Positions 11,201 through 22,193 of a DNA stretch of 64,000 bases are shown one piece after another. Within the stretch, counting starts at the first letter, position 1, and every line of letters begins with the position of its first letter. A program made the translations under genes and the position numbers. The notes beneath the pieces are model-generated. The model was not told where the DNA came from. It saw only the letters and a list, made by a program, of their open reading frames with translations, and did no database searches. The DNA is from Ceratobasidium sp. AG-K (lineage: Eukaryota > Basidiomycota > Agaricomycetes > Cantharellales > Ceratobasidiaceae): the NCBI GenBank assembly GCA_037039685.1, contig JAWNGF010000004.1, positions 2,046,001 to 2,110,000 on the forward strand, in the 5' to 3' direction.

Positions 11201-14200
11201 CTAATGTCTACGAGAATATCATATTTAGCCCTCCTCTCAGAACTGGGAAAGTTGCATAGGCTCACACATGAGCCCGCAAGACCCGAGGGGAGATGTGGGC
11301 CGGTTGAGGAGTCCCGGGATGTACTTCTTGACGGCTGGCTGGCGGTAATACTCCCAAATACCACTGGAGCGTCCACCATACATGATTCGAGTTTACTACC
11401 ACCACCATATTAGTTTACTGCGTCCCGTCAGCACTAATAATGGTAACAATACGGTCAAGACGCTACTATTCCCCGGGAATATTTAGCCATGTCCACTAGA
11501 AGTGGCCGCTACTCGCCGCTTTGCTCGCATTGTCGCAGCGAATTAGTGACCCCCGTACGTGCGCCTTATTGCGGAACTAGCTTGATCGGGGGTAGTAGGG
11601 CAAATTCGTACCCATTAGCAAAAAGCTTGGCTGCTGATACTTTGTTGCCTACCCGCCAGCTCTGAGATATCGCCATAATACTACTGATAAGATATTCATG
11701 CATCCTTAACCATATGCATCAACGTTGTACATATCTAAACTGATTTTTGACCTTGGTATGGGTATGAGTTGTTGGAACTGATAGACTGCCAACCAAAGGT
11801 TAAGCCAACTGAGGCTCGCTCAAGGACATATAGCAATTCGACCTTTGAAACCGACGGCCAGTCGGCATTGGCCTAAGGGCAAAACCCCACACTCCAAGGC
11901 ACGTAATTGTCCCATTTCTACTAAACACGCTGGCATTACGGGTGAATAATAGCAATTTTATAACCTGCATATATCCGTTAATTCAGTCTCAATCGATCCT
12001 TCACTGATCATTACTAATCCCAATTGCGAATTCAGCGTTTTTGATGGGGCCGGCCGAGCCGGCAAAATGGAACGGGAAAGCGCTGGACATGGAATGCTCA
12101 GCAAAAACCGCACGTGCTAGCAAGGGCTCGTTTGCGCAAACGAGCCCTTGCGAGTCTCAATTAGCACTGCGGTTTTCGCTGAGTGGCTCCAATGTAATTC
12201 ACAGCAACTACTCTTGAGTTGTCTCGTCTGGAAAAATAAACGATACAACGCTAATCATGAGAGTCTTGCCTTGGAGCTGGACAAGTTGACTCAGCGAGGC
12301 CCTTGGATCAATAGCGGGACTACATTACAGCATTTGAGAATTGCCACAAGTTGCTCTCGTTACTTGAACTCCTTGACTTGTGGATGCGAATTTATCAAGC
12401 GTGATACTCGAGCACGTCTAAGAAATGCGTTTATTAGACCAATGTCAAAAGCGAATGAACTATGTTTGAAAGACCACTTCAGAATAAATCCATGCAACAA
12501 TCAGAAGGATCAGAAGTAGCTTTATGGTTGTGATGGGTAAGTTGACTGCTGCCTGGGGAGCTGCAACCCGGTGGAGAAGTACATGGAGTACCCGTCATGA
12601 GTCCAGCAGGGCATCTATGCGAGGCCTGGGGTATGCCCTTCCTCTCTATTTTTAAAATGAAGTAAAGTGGAGGACGAGTGAGCTTCTGGTTTTTAGTAAT
12701 ATGTTGGCTCGTAGATAAACCCGAGTGAAAATTCCAATAGATTTCTGCCGCCATGAACACTCACAACCATGGCGTGATTCTTTTTCGGTGGCTCATTGTG
12801 AAATAGGGGTGCTGGATCTCCAATCGACGTAACTAGTATCGGCGCTGTAACAAGCTATTGTTAGAAGTAGAAAGGGCTTGCTGTCACAGGTAGACGTCGT
12901 CAAGACCATGTGACAACTTACAATGTGTGTCAATGTAGAGGGTGGTTCATAACCCAGTCTGTTTCATGCTATCACTTCCGTCGCGTCGACACACATGCTT
13001 CACAGCGCGAAGCAAACCCAAGGCCTGCAGAATCGAGGAACGGAAATTTGAAGTTCCCCTCCTCGTCCAGCCACGCAGCCTAGAGACCCTTGTCTGAGCC
13101 GCTAAGAAGCAAACATTCAGCGCTTTCAGTCGCAATGGTCGTATTCGGAACTTACGGCGAGCCGCTTCACTGCCCGCCAGACCCTCAGCAAGAGTAGAGG
13201 GTAATGTTCTTGGGGACGATCTAGAACGCGATCATAAGCAACATAAACGCAGCTCAAATACAGAGCACTAACTCGAGGATTGTGGCTTCATCGGAAGGGG
13301 CGAGTGCACCTGCACGTATCCTAGGCGTGGCCATCGGGCCCGTGTCTGGACCCAGGTCGCTACCTAGAGCCTCGAGCGTACCAGCACTCTCCACATGCCC
13401 CACAGTCTCTGTTGCACTTCATTAAACAAACCAGAGCACAATCGGACACGGTGCTGACATACCAGGGACACCGCCTGGGGGTGCTACGGTGTCGTTGCCC
13501 TCGGGGTGGCTATCTGTTGCGTCCTCGTATGTGAGGAATCCACGTAGACCTTTATCGAGGGGTGACATTATATATAGGAGGATTTTATAGCAACACAAGA
13601 GCCTTTGGACGTTGCTAGGACGTAGGGCAGCTCAATGGCAGAGTAGTGGGGCAGGAACTACCAGCCGCGCACGAGGGACGGCGATGATACGTCACAAACA
13701 ACTTCCATCCGGCCATCAATCGTGCAACGAAGGTTAGAGCATGAAGCTCATCGTACATGTCCCAGCCTACAGGGAGAATGAATGGAATTGAGTATACAGT
13801 ACTATTAGCAAACATATATACATGCGAGCTGGACTGCCAGTGCCTACGGACATACCTACATACAAGCACCTCAACGACCGCGAGCCTAAGTTCATCAAAG
13901 GAACCAGCGCTTCGCTGTAAAATTGAGGGATAACTAAGACAAGAACTGCAAATACAGTATGCTTGGGAAGTGATACCAAGCCCACGTCGGTCTGAACCTA
14001 CGGGAGCCTGTACGAAAAGACGTAGAAGGGTGAGAGGGAACTTCAAAAAGGTTGCAGGCTATGCGGGCTAAGCGTATTTGAATGAAGGGCCTTTTCACGG
14101 TAGCCTCCAGACCACTAGGCTTTAGGGCCGACCAGGGCGTGGCAAAGCTGGACAGATGCCAGTCTGTCAAATCAATGGAAAAGCTGGGATGATGCTCAAA

Positions 14201-14995
14201 TTAAATCCCAGGTCGATTCATAGAGCATACTCAAAAGCATACGGTTTACCTTGGAGAAATGTGCTACGCAAAAGCGGGCACAAGGGGGAGCAAGGCTGTA
14301 TGCGCTCATCTTGGCTACTGACCCACTCAAAGTCACTGCCATGGAAAGACAGCTCACGGGCTACACAGGATAACTCAGTGGGTCGAGGTACCGAGGCGAA
14401 GGAGGCGAGTCTCAAGTAAAAAGGAACGCAACCAAAGATTGATCGACAATGAACTTGGCTATGGGAAGGGGTGATTCTGGATAGCTCCGTCCAATAAGCA
14501 TTGACAGAAGCTAGGAAATACCCTCGGACCACACGTTTATTCCCCAAGCTGATCTCACGTGTGGCTCTGGGCACGATCGGTAACCCCGAGCACAGGTGCA
14601 ACGCCGAACAAAGCAAACACCAGCCGAACAATTTGTGCCTGGCAATGCACCGGAGTATGCTTTTTGTAGGTGGGTATTTGACACGTGGTTGCGGCACATC
14701 CACACTCAGTTTGTTCTAGACAACCCCCGTCCATGTTACTTGGTACTGAGTCGCGCGAAGGGAACTCACTAAGCGCCGAACGGAAATACCCCGAAAAGGA
14801 GGGAGATCGTTACCCACAAGTCAACGTCAAATCTACATCTCCGAAAGACATCCTTGGGGATCCACCCGGTTATTTCATCGATCATTGCTATGCGTACGAG
14901 CCTAACAAGTTCTCCAAGTCGGCTTCCAGGTACCGAACCGGGCGTCGGTCAAAATCTGGCGCCTAGTTGTTGACAGCGCCAAGAGTACATCCTGT
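8250..14995. other. Long gene-poor stretch
   Basis: About 6.7 kb without a supportable gene. Most frames are under 100 codons and have no family motif, and 8960-10060 has almost no open frame. A T run lies at 10077-10093. The one striking structure is the hairpin at 12097-12183, listed separately. A frame beginning inside that hairpin (12148-12519) is open for 123 codons but unrecognised. Confidence 0.4.
12097..12183. repeat. Long hairpin with a 32-bp perfect palindrome at its centre
   Basis: Bases 12120-12151 form a perfect palindrome centred on TTTGCGCAAA, with CAAGGGCTCG on the left and CGAGCCCTTG on the right. Outside it, 12097-12119 pairs with 12161-12183 (about 21 of 23, one gap), leaving a bulge of roughly ten bases on the right side. 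The whole could fold as one long stem. It is not part of a visible gene. It could be the remnant of a small foldback element or a site of palindromic rearrangement; no target duplication was found. Confidence 0.7.
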
Positions 14996-15003
14996 GTTCT
15001 CAA

Positions 15004-18000
15004 TAGGGAAGAAAATCGGATCGCTGATCCAACGGGTTGAACTGTGCCAAATGATTTGTAATCAGATACGACGTCACCCGTGAACACGTTGTGGCTGTCC
15101 AAAACGGTTCAGCTCGGGTGTACCAAAAGAAGATGAACTGAACTGACCTGATTCGCAGAGCTGCGGCTCAAGCGCTTAGCATATAGCCAGATGTCTAGAA
15201 TTGTAAATAAGTGGGAAAAAAGCTATTAAATTCGCAGCTGACTTGTACGTGCACGCAAACCACCCTTCTTCCCAGCTGCCTTTCTGTTAGCCCCCACAAT
15301 GTCTGCTCCGGAGGCTTTATCGACAGCCGACAGGTTGGTTAAACCCACCACTGGCTCGAACGAGCCTATCAAACTCCACGAACTGGGTAAACTGGACGAT
15401 CATGCCGCATGGGACTTCTCGGATGCCGATATCTGTGGTGCGTATGGTACCCGATTATGAATCTCGATTAATCTGTCTAAGCTGATGCATTCTCTCCAGA
15501 AGCGGGCGCGTTGGCCTGGAGATCCCCAGTATACGACCATTTTAATCTTGGGGTTGATCGTGTTTATATTCGTGCACCCCTGGTATCGTGTACCGAGGTT
15601 CCGAGTCACTTAGTCTTTGTATTCACATGCAAGCACGAGCCCACAAAGTGTAAGGTGCGACGTAAGCGACAGGAGACTGGTCGCTCGGGTACTGGTAACT
15701 TTAGCCGGGCTATTGAGACATGCAACAAGCGCCGTGGCGTGTCTGACAGCGTCGCCACTGCGCCCGAATTTCCGTTCTCGCAACTCGCATTTCGGGTACT
15801 CCTAACACTTTGGTGTGCAGTCAACCACCGACCTTTTAACATGCTCGCCGATCCCCTCTTCTTGGAGATTGTTCGCCTCCTTCGGGCAGAAGCAATTGTT
15901 CCATGCCCACAAACGATTTCGAACGATCTGGCATACCTTTACAACCTTGCTGCCCTGAGAATCAGTGAAACCTTTGCAGTACGTGCATCACGTTGAACAT
16001 TTAGCGTTTTATTTTGCTTACTTCAGCACTATTTAGCAAGGCGAGGACGGTGTTCACCTAGCGATTGATGGCTGGTCAAGTCCTTTAACTGCCTCGTTTC
16101 TTGGTGTTGTTGTGTTCTGGCGCCAGGATGGTCGTATATGGCGCTCCGTGCTGGAGTTTATACAGTAAGTACTGACTGTATGCGTTAATTAGATCTCATT
16201 TGGGCTACTAATTGGCAAACATAGTTTAACTGCAAGACATACTGGCGCATACATGGCCGAGAGGACCCTTGAATGTCTGAACCAATTCAACGTTACTCAT
16301 CGGGTATGTTACTTCATCATCTACAACCAAAATCTAAGTACGCATATATATACAGGTTATGTCTATCTGCCTTGATAATGCTAAGAGTAACGAGACATTC
16401 ATTAAGCATCTGGCACCCCATCTACCCAGGTTCCGTGGTGCTTCAGATCGAGTCCGTTGCACAGCCCACATTATCAATCTCGTTGCAAAGGTACATATGT
16501 ATTCCTTCTGTAAGGAACCAATCTAACTATAATAGGCATTCATGGGCCCCTTTACACGGCCAACGGCTAAGAAGCGAAAGGCAATTGAGAAACCAAGCTC
16601 ATTGTCAAAGAAGCCCACCCGAGGTAATCAACTCCCGTCCCAGGAGACCCATGCAAGCATGTCTGCAACTCCAAACCAACATGTACCCGCCACCTCCGAG
16701 CCACTGGTTGATGAGACTGTGGGGTCAGCTTCTGATGAGTTGGCCATTCCTCCAGAAGATGGTGACGAGAGCATGGATGCCTATGATCGGGCAGTTGCAC
16801 AAGATGTGGTTCTTACTGTACTGAATGAGATGAAAGCTAGCCATGGGCTTCATATATCCGATAGCGAGCTTAGGGAGGCTCAGGAGCTATTTCCAAAGGT
16901 GCGCTCACGTTCAAAATGTCGCATTTTATGCTAATTGTACGCATATACCCACGTTATCGACAGATTGCAGGATTTGCTCACCGGATACACAACAGCGACA
17001 CTCTTTACATTGGATTCAAGGCAACACGACACGGGTTCAAGGAGAAGCTGACAACAAAGAAAGAAGTCCCAACCCCACCAGTTTCGACTCGCTGGAACTC
17101 TGACCTTGCGTGCGCCGAAACCCACCGCGATTTACGTGAGCCAATTGCAGCAATGACCAGTACAAAATCCAAGACAAGTGATCTAACCGAGTATCACTTG
17201 TCTCCCGGGCAGTGGCACTTACTGTCTGAGGCCTGTGATTGTTTACCGGTATGATTGTTTCGCTTTCAATCCCATTGCTTATTAATAGATCTGGTTATCT
17301 GGTCCAGGTATTCAAAGAACCTACGCTCTGTTTCTCTCAAAAAGAAACACCCCTCCTGCACGAGGTCATCCCAACCTTTCAAGTGCTAAAGGCCCAACTC
17401 GAAATGATGAGGGATGCACCCGATTACGAACTGCAAGCGATCACACGAGTTGCAGCGCAAGCTGCACTGCACGTCCTCAACAAATACCTTGAGCTTACAG
17501 AAGCGTCAACTCTAGTTTGGATTGCAGTTGGTACGTAGTACTTGGTTTGCTCCAATATCAATTTCCATGTCTCTGAGGATAATTTATTCTATATATAGTT
17601 ATGTGCCCTTGGTACAAGCTCGATTGGTTTGTGCTCAACCGGTTTGATCAAACTCGAATCGATAAAATTCGAGCGGATACATACCAACTATATTCAACCT
17701 ACGAGCTTACCTCCGAGCAGCCATCCTCAATGGCATCAGGAGACAGTAGCACCCAGGCTACGAACTCAGACTCTACACCTCAGGTATAACGTTTTTGAAT
17801 CTGTCCTGATACTCGCTCACTCAGCAAAATAGCGCCCTTGGATGCACATGCTGCATAACCACGTCGCCAAATCCTCAGCAACCGTATCGACTCCTATCTC
17901 GATTTCCGACTATCTCACATCTCCTGCTTCTACTCGAGCGGAGATTGAGCGCGCTGGCGGGCTTTTGGCGTATTGGTTGCGCGAACTAAGCTTAGGCTCT

Positions 18001-18506
18001 CCACTTGCTCGTATGGCACTCGACGTTCTCAGCGCCCCCGGTATGTACATGTATTCCTGCTAATTCACACATTTCCGTTTGCTAATACTAGCCACGTTTG
18101 GTTAGCAACATCTGTTGATGCCGAGCGTGCGTTTTCAGGCGGACGCATGGCAGTCAATTACAGGCAACACCGAATGGGCTTGTCAACTTTCTGTGCAAAG
18201 ATGGCCATCGGCGCGTGGTACGGAACCCCTCTCTTAGAGGATATTGATGCGGTCATGGAGATTCTGGAGGGTCGAGGAACTACAATCCCCGATCCATTGA
18301 ATCTTTAACTATCGCACGGGTATTTTTGAGCTGAGCTTGCACGATTTGATAATCACTCAACCCCGGTTTGGGAGTTATGTCTCACATGTATATAACCCAT
18401 TTGCTTTATATGTAACACAGTGCTGACCTAATCACTACCTGTGGTCCGAACTGTGAGTGAACCGAATCTGGAACACCCGGAGCTGCCCGCATCCGTCCCG
18501 CGTGCG
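15004..18506 (+). repeat. Left 3.5 kb palindrome arm
   Basis: Near-identical inverted copy of 18591-22093. I noticed two substitutions, at 16805 and 16807, where this arm reads GATGTGG and the other, in the same sense, GACGCGG. Confidence 0.9.
15299..18308 (+). CDS. hAT family transposase (left copy), multi-exon
   Basis: It encodes the DNA transposase of the element, acting in the nucleus on the terminal repeats. The start is Met at 15299 (MSAPEALSTADRLV). A GT-AG intron after about 45 codons leads to an exon with a zinc-finger-like, BED-type region (DHFNL, CKHEPTKCKVRRKR) and then helical hAT sequence (YLYNLAALRISETFA). Further exons run through an acidic insert (PPEDGDESMDAYDRA), a central region with WNSDLACAET, and a C-terminal part with SVDAERAFSGGR. 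That last motif matches the hAT C-terminal dimerisation region (family knowledge). Stop at 18308. Several introns of about 50 nt interrupt it, so the product is a mosaic of six to ten exons that I did not resolve base by base. The catalytic DDE residues were not individually assigned. Intact frames suggest recent activity. Confidence 0.7.
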
Positions 18507-18598
18507 TAGGGAAGGAAATCGGATCAACCCGACCTGACCTGCTCTTAAGCGCCGGGTTGGTCACAGTTCCGGTTATCCGAGCTGCCTTGACGCACGCG
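18507..18598 (+). repeat. 92-bp terminal inverted repeat, inner end of right hAT copy
   Basis: It starts TAGGGAAGGAAATCGGATC and is an exact inverted copy of 22094-22185. Its last 8 bases (CGCACGCG) overlap the right palindrome arm. It lies at the centre of the composite, where the two copies meet. Confidence 0.85.
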
Positions 18599-21500
18599 GG
18601 ACGGATGCGGGCAGCTCCGGGTGTTCCAGATTCGGTTCACTCACAGTTCGGACCACAGGTAGTGATTAGGTCAGCACTGTGTTACATATAAAGCAAATGG
18701 GTTATATACATGTGAGACATAACTCCCAAACCGGGGTTGAGTGATTATCAAATCGTGCAAGCTCAGCTCAAAAATACCCGTGCGATAGTTAAAGATTCAA
18801 TGGATCGGGGATTGTAGTTCCTCGACCCTCCAGAATCTCCATGACCGCATCAATATCCTCTAAGAGAGGGGTTCCGTACCACGCGCCGATGGCCATCTTT
18901 GCACAGAAAGTTGACAAGCCCATTCGGTGTTGCCTGTAATTGACTGCCATGCGTCCGCCTGAAAACGCACGCTCGGCATCAACAGATGTTGCTAACCAAA
19001 CGTGGCTAGTATTAGCAAACGGAAATGTGTGAATTAGCAGGAATACATGTACATACCGGGGGCGCTGAGAACGTCGAGTGCCATACGAGCAAGTGGAGAG
19101 CCTAAGCTTAGTTCGCGCAACCAATACGCCAAAAGCCCGCCAGCGCGCTCAATCTCCGCTCGAGTAGAAGCAGGAGATGTGAGATAGTCGGAAATCGAGA
19201 TAGGAGTCGATACGGTTGCTGAGGATTTGGCGACGTGGTTATGCAGCATGTGCATCCAAGGGCGCTATTTTGCTGAGTGAGCGAGTATCAGGACAGATTC
19301 AAAAACGTTATACCTGAGGTGTAGAGTCTGAGTTCGTAGCCTGGGTGCTACTGTCTCCTGATGCCATTGAGGATGGCTGCTCGGAGGTAAGCTCGTAGGT
19401 TGAATATAGTTGGTATGTATCCGCTCGAATTTTATCGATTCGAGTTTGATCAAACCGGTTGAGCACAAACCAATCGAGCTTGTACCAAGGGCACATAACT
19501 ATATATAGAATAAATTATCCTCAGAGACATGGAAATTGATATTGGAGCAAACCAAGTACTACGTACCAACTGCAATCCAAACTAGAGTTGACGCTTCTGT
19601 AAGCTCAAGGTATTTGTTGAGGACGTGCAGTGCAGCTTGCGCTGCAACTCGTGTGATCGCTTGCAGTTCGTAATCGGGTGCATCCCTCATCATTTCGAGT
19701 TGGGCCTTTAGCACTTGAAAGGTTGGGATGACCTCGTGCAGGAGGGGTGTTTCTTTTTGAGAGAAACAGAGCGTAGGTTCTTTGAATACCTGGACCAGAT
19801 AACCAGATCTATTAATAAGCAATGGGATTGAAAGCGAAACAATCATACCGGTAAACAATCACAGGCCTCAGACAGTAAGTGCCACTGCCCGGGAGACAAG
19901 TGATACTCGGTTAGATCACTTGTCTTGGATTTTGTACTGGTCATTGCTGCAATTGGCTCACGTAAATCGCGGTGGGTTTCGGCGCACGCAAGGTCAGAGT
20001 TCCAGCGAGTCGAAACTGGTGGGGTTGGGACTTCTTTCTTTGTTGTCAGCTTCTCCTTGAACCCGTGTCGTGTTGCCTTGAATCCAATGTAAAGAGTGTC
20101 GCTGTTGTGTATCCGGTGAGCAAATCCTGCAATCTGTCGATAACGTGGGTATATGCGTACAATTAGCATAAAATGCGACATTTTGAACGTGAGCGCACCT
20201 TTGGAAATAGCTCCTGAGCCTCCCTAAGCTCGCTATCGGATATATGAAGCCCATGGCTAGCTTTCATCTCATTCAGTACAGTAAGAACCGCGTCTTGTGC
20301 AACTGCCCGATCATAGGCATCCATGCTCTCGTCACCATCTTCTGGAGGAATGGCCAACTCATCAGAAGCTGACCCCACAGTCTCATCAACCAGTGGCTCG
20401 GAGGTGGCGGGTACATGTTGGTTTGGAGTTGCAGACATGCTTGCATGGGTCTCCTGGGACGGGAGTTGATTACCTCGGGTGGGCTTCTTTGACAATGAGC
20501 TTGGTTTCTCAATTGCCTTTCGCTTCTTAGCCGTTGGCCGTGTAAAGGGGCCCATGAATGCCTATTATAGTTAGATTGGTTCCTTACAGAAGGAATACAT
20601 ATGTACCTTTGCAACGAGATTGATAATGTGGGCTGTGCAACGGACTCGATCTGAAGCACCACGGAACCTGGGTAGATGGGGTGCCAGATGCTTAATGAAT
20701 GTCTCGTTACTCTTAGCATTATCAAGGCAGATAGACATAACCTGTATATATATGCGTACTTAGATTTTGGTTGTAGATGATGAAGTAACATACCCGATGA
20801 GTAACGTTGAATCGGTTCAGACATTCAAGGGTCCTCTCGGCCATGTATGCGCCAGTATGTCTTGCAGTTAAACTATGTTTGCCAATTAGTAGCCCAAATG
20901 AGATCTAATTAACGCATACAGTCAGTACTTACTGTATAAACTCCAGCACGGAGCGCCATATACGACCATCCTGGCGCCAGAACACAACAACACCAAGAAA
21001 CGAGGCAGTTAAAGGACTTGACCAGCCATCAATCGCTAGGTGAACACCGTCCTCGCCTTGCTAAATAGTGCTGAAGTAAGCAAAATAAAACGCTAAATGT
21101 TCAACGTGATGCACGTACTGCAAAGGTTTCACTGATTCTCAGGGCAGCAAGGTTGTAAAGGTATGCCAGATCGTTCGAAATCGTTTGTGGGCATGGAACA
21201 ATTGCTTCTGCCCGAAGGAGGCGAACAATCTCCAAGAAGAGGGGATCGGCGAGCATGTTAAAAGGTCGGTGGTTGACTGCACACCAAAGTGTTAGGAGTA
21301 CCCGAAATGCGAGTTGCGAGAACGGAAATTCGGGCGCAGTGGCGACGCTGTCAGACACGCCACGGCGCTTGTTGCATGTCTCAATAGCCCGGCTAAAGTT
21401 ACCAGTACCCGAGCGACCAGTCTCCTGTCGCTTACGTCGCACCTTACACTTTGTGGGCTCGTGCTTGCATGTGAATACAAAGACTAAGTGACTCGGAACC

Positions 21501-22093
21501 TCGGTACACGATACCAGGGGTGCACGAATATAAACACGATCAACCCCAAGATTAAAATGGTCGTATACTGGGGATCTCCAGGCCAACGCGCCCGCTTCTG
21601 GAGAGAATGCATCAGCTTAGACAGATTAATCGAGATTCATAATCGGGTACCATACGCACCACAGATATCGGCATCCGAGAAGTCCCATGCGGCATGATCG
21701 TCCAGTTTACCCAGTTCGTGGAGTTTGATAGGCTCGTTCGAGCCAGTGGTGGGTTTAACCAACCTGTCGGCTGTCGATAAAGCCTCCGGAGCAGACATTG
21801 TGGGGGCTAACAGAAAGGCAGCTGGGAAGAAGGGTGGTTTGCGTGCACGTACAAGTCAGCTGCGAATTTAATAGCTTTTTTCCCACTTATTTACAATTCT
21901 AGACATCTGGCTATATGCTAAGCGCTTGAGCCGCAGCTCTGCGAATCAGGTCAGTTCAGTTCATCTTCTTTTGGTACACCCGAGCTGAACCGTTTTGGAC
22001 AGCCACAACGTGTTCACGGGTGACGTCGTATCTGATTACAAATCATTTGGCACAGTTCAACCCGTTGGATCAGCGATCCGATTTTCTTCCCTA
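18591..22093 (-). repeat. Right 3.5 kb palindrome arm
   Basis: Inverted copy of 15004-18506. It belongs to the complete hAT copy that spans 18507-22185. Confidence 0.9.
18789..21798 (-). CDS. hAT family transposase (right copy), multi-exon
   Basis: Mirror copy of the gene at 15299-18308, with the same exon pattern, the same Met start (now at 21798) and the same stop. The only protein change I noticed is one residue in the acidic exon: AQDAVLTV here, AQDVVLTV in the left copy. This copy lies inside a structurally complete element with matching 92-bp ends, so it is the better candidate for the functional gene. The two genes are transcribed toward each other, so read-through from either would make long complementary RNA. 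The family role is as for the left copy: cut-and-paste transposition with an N-terminal DNA-binding finger and a C-terminal dimerisation domain. DDE residues were not individually assigned. Confidence 0.7.
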
Positions 22094-22185
22094 CGCGTGC
22101 GTCAAGGCAGCTCGGATAACCGGAACTGTGACCAACCCGGCGCTTAAGAGCAGGTCAGGTCGGGTTGATCCGATTTCCTTCCCTA
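22094..22185 (-). repeat. 92-bp terminal inverted repeat, outer right end
   Basis: Exact inverted copy of 18507-18598. It ends in CTTCCCTA at 22185, immediately before the GTTCTCAA duplication. Confidence 0.85.
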
Positions 22186-22193
22186 GTTCTCAA

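Larger units (their letters stand above)
15004..22185. mobile_element. Composite hAT transposon: two inverted copies with one 8-bp TSD
   Basis: Two hAT elements lie head-to-head as inverted arms of 3503 bp (15004-18506 and 18591-22093). Coordinates pair with sum 37097. The pair is flanked by the 8-bp direct repeat GTTCTCAA at 14996-15003 and 22186-22193, the duplication length typical of hAT transposition. The outer ends are TAGGGAAGAAAATCGGATC on the left and, reading inward on the minus strand, TAGGGAAGGAAATCGGATC on the right: 19 bp with one mismatch. The right copy is structurally complete (18507-22185) with 92-bp terminal inverted repeats. The left copy lacks that 92-bp end and starts at a look-alike internal motif. 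Because only the outer pair carries matching duplications, the composite most likely inserted as one unit (inference). Confidence 0.85.

Noticed and set aside
12148..12519. 123-codon frame starting in the hairpin
   Set aside because: No homology recognised, and it starts inside a palindrome; probably chance.
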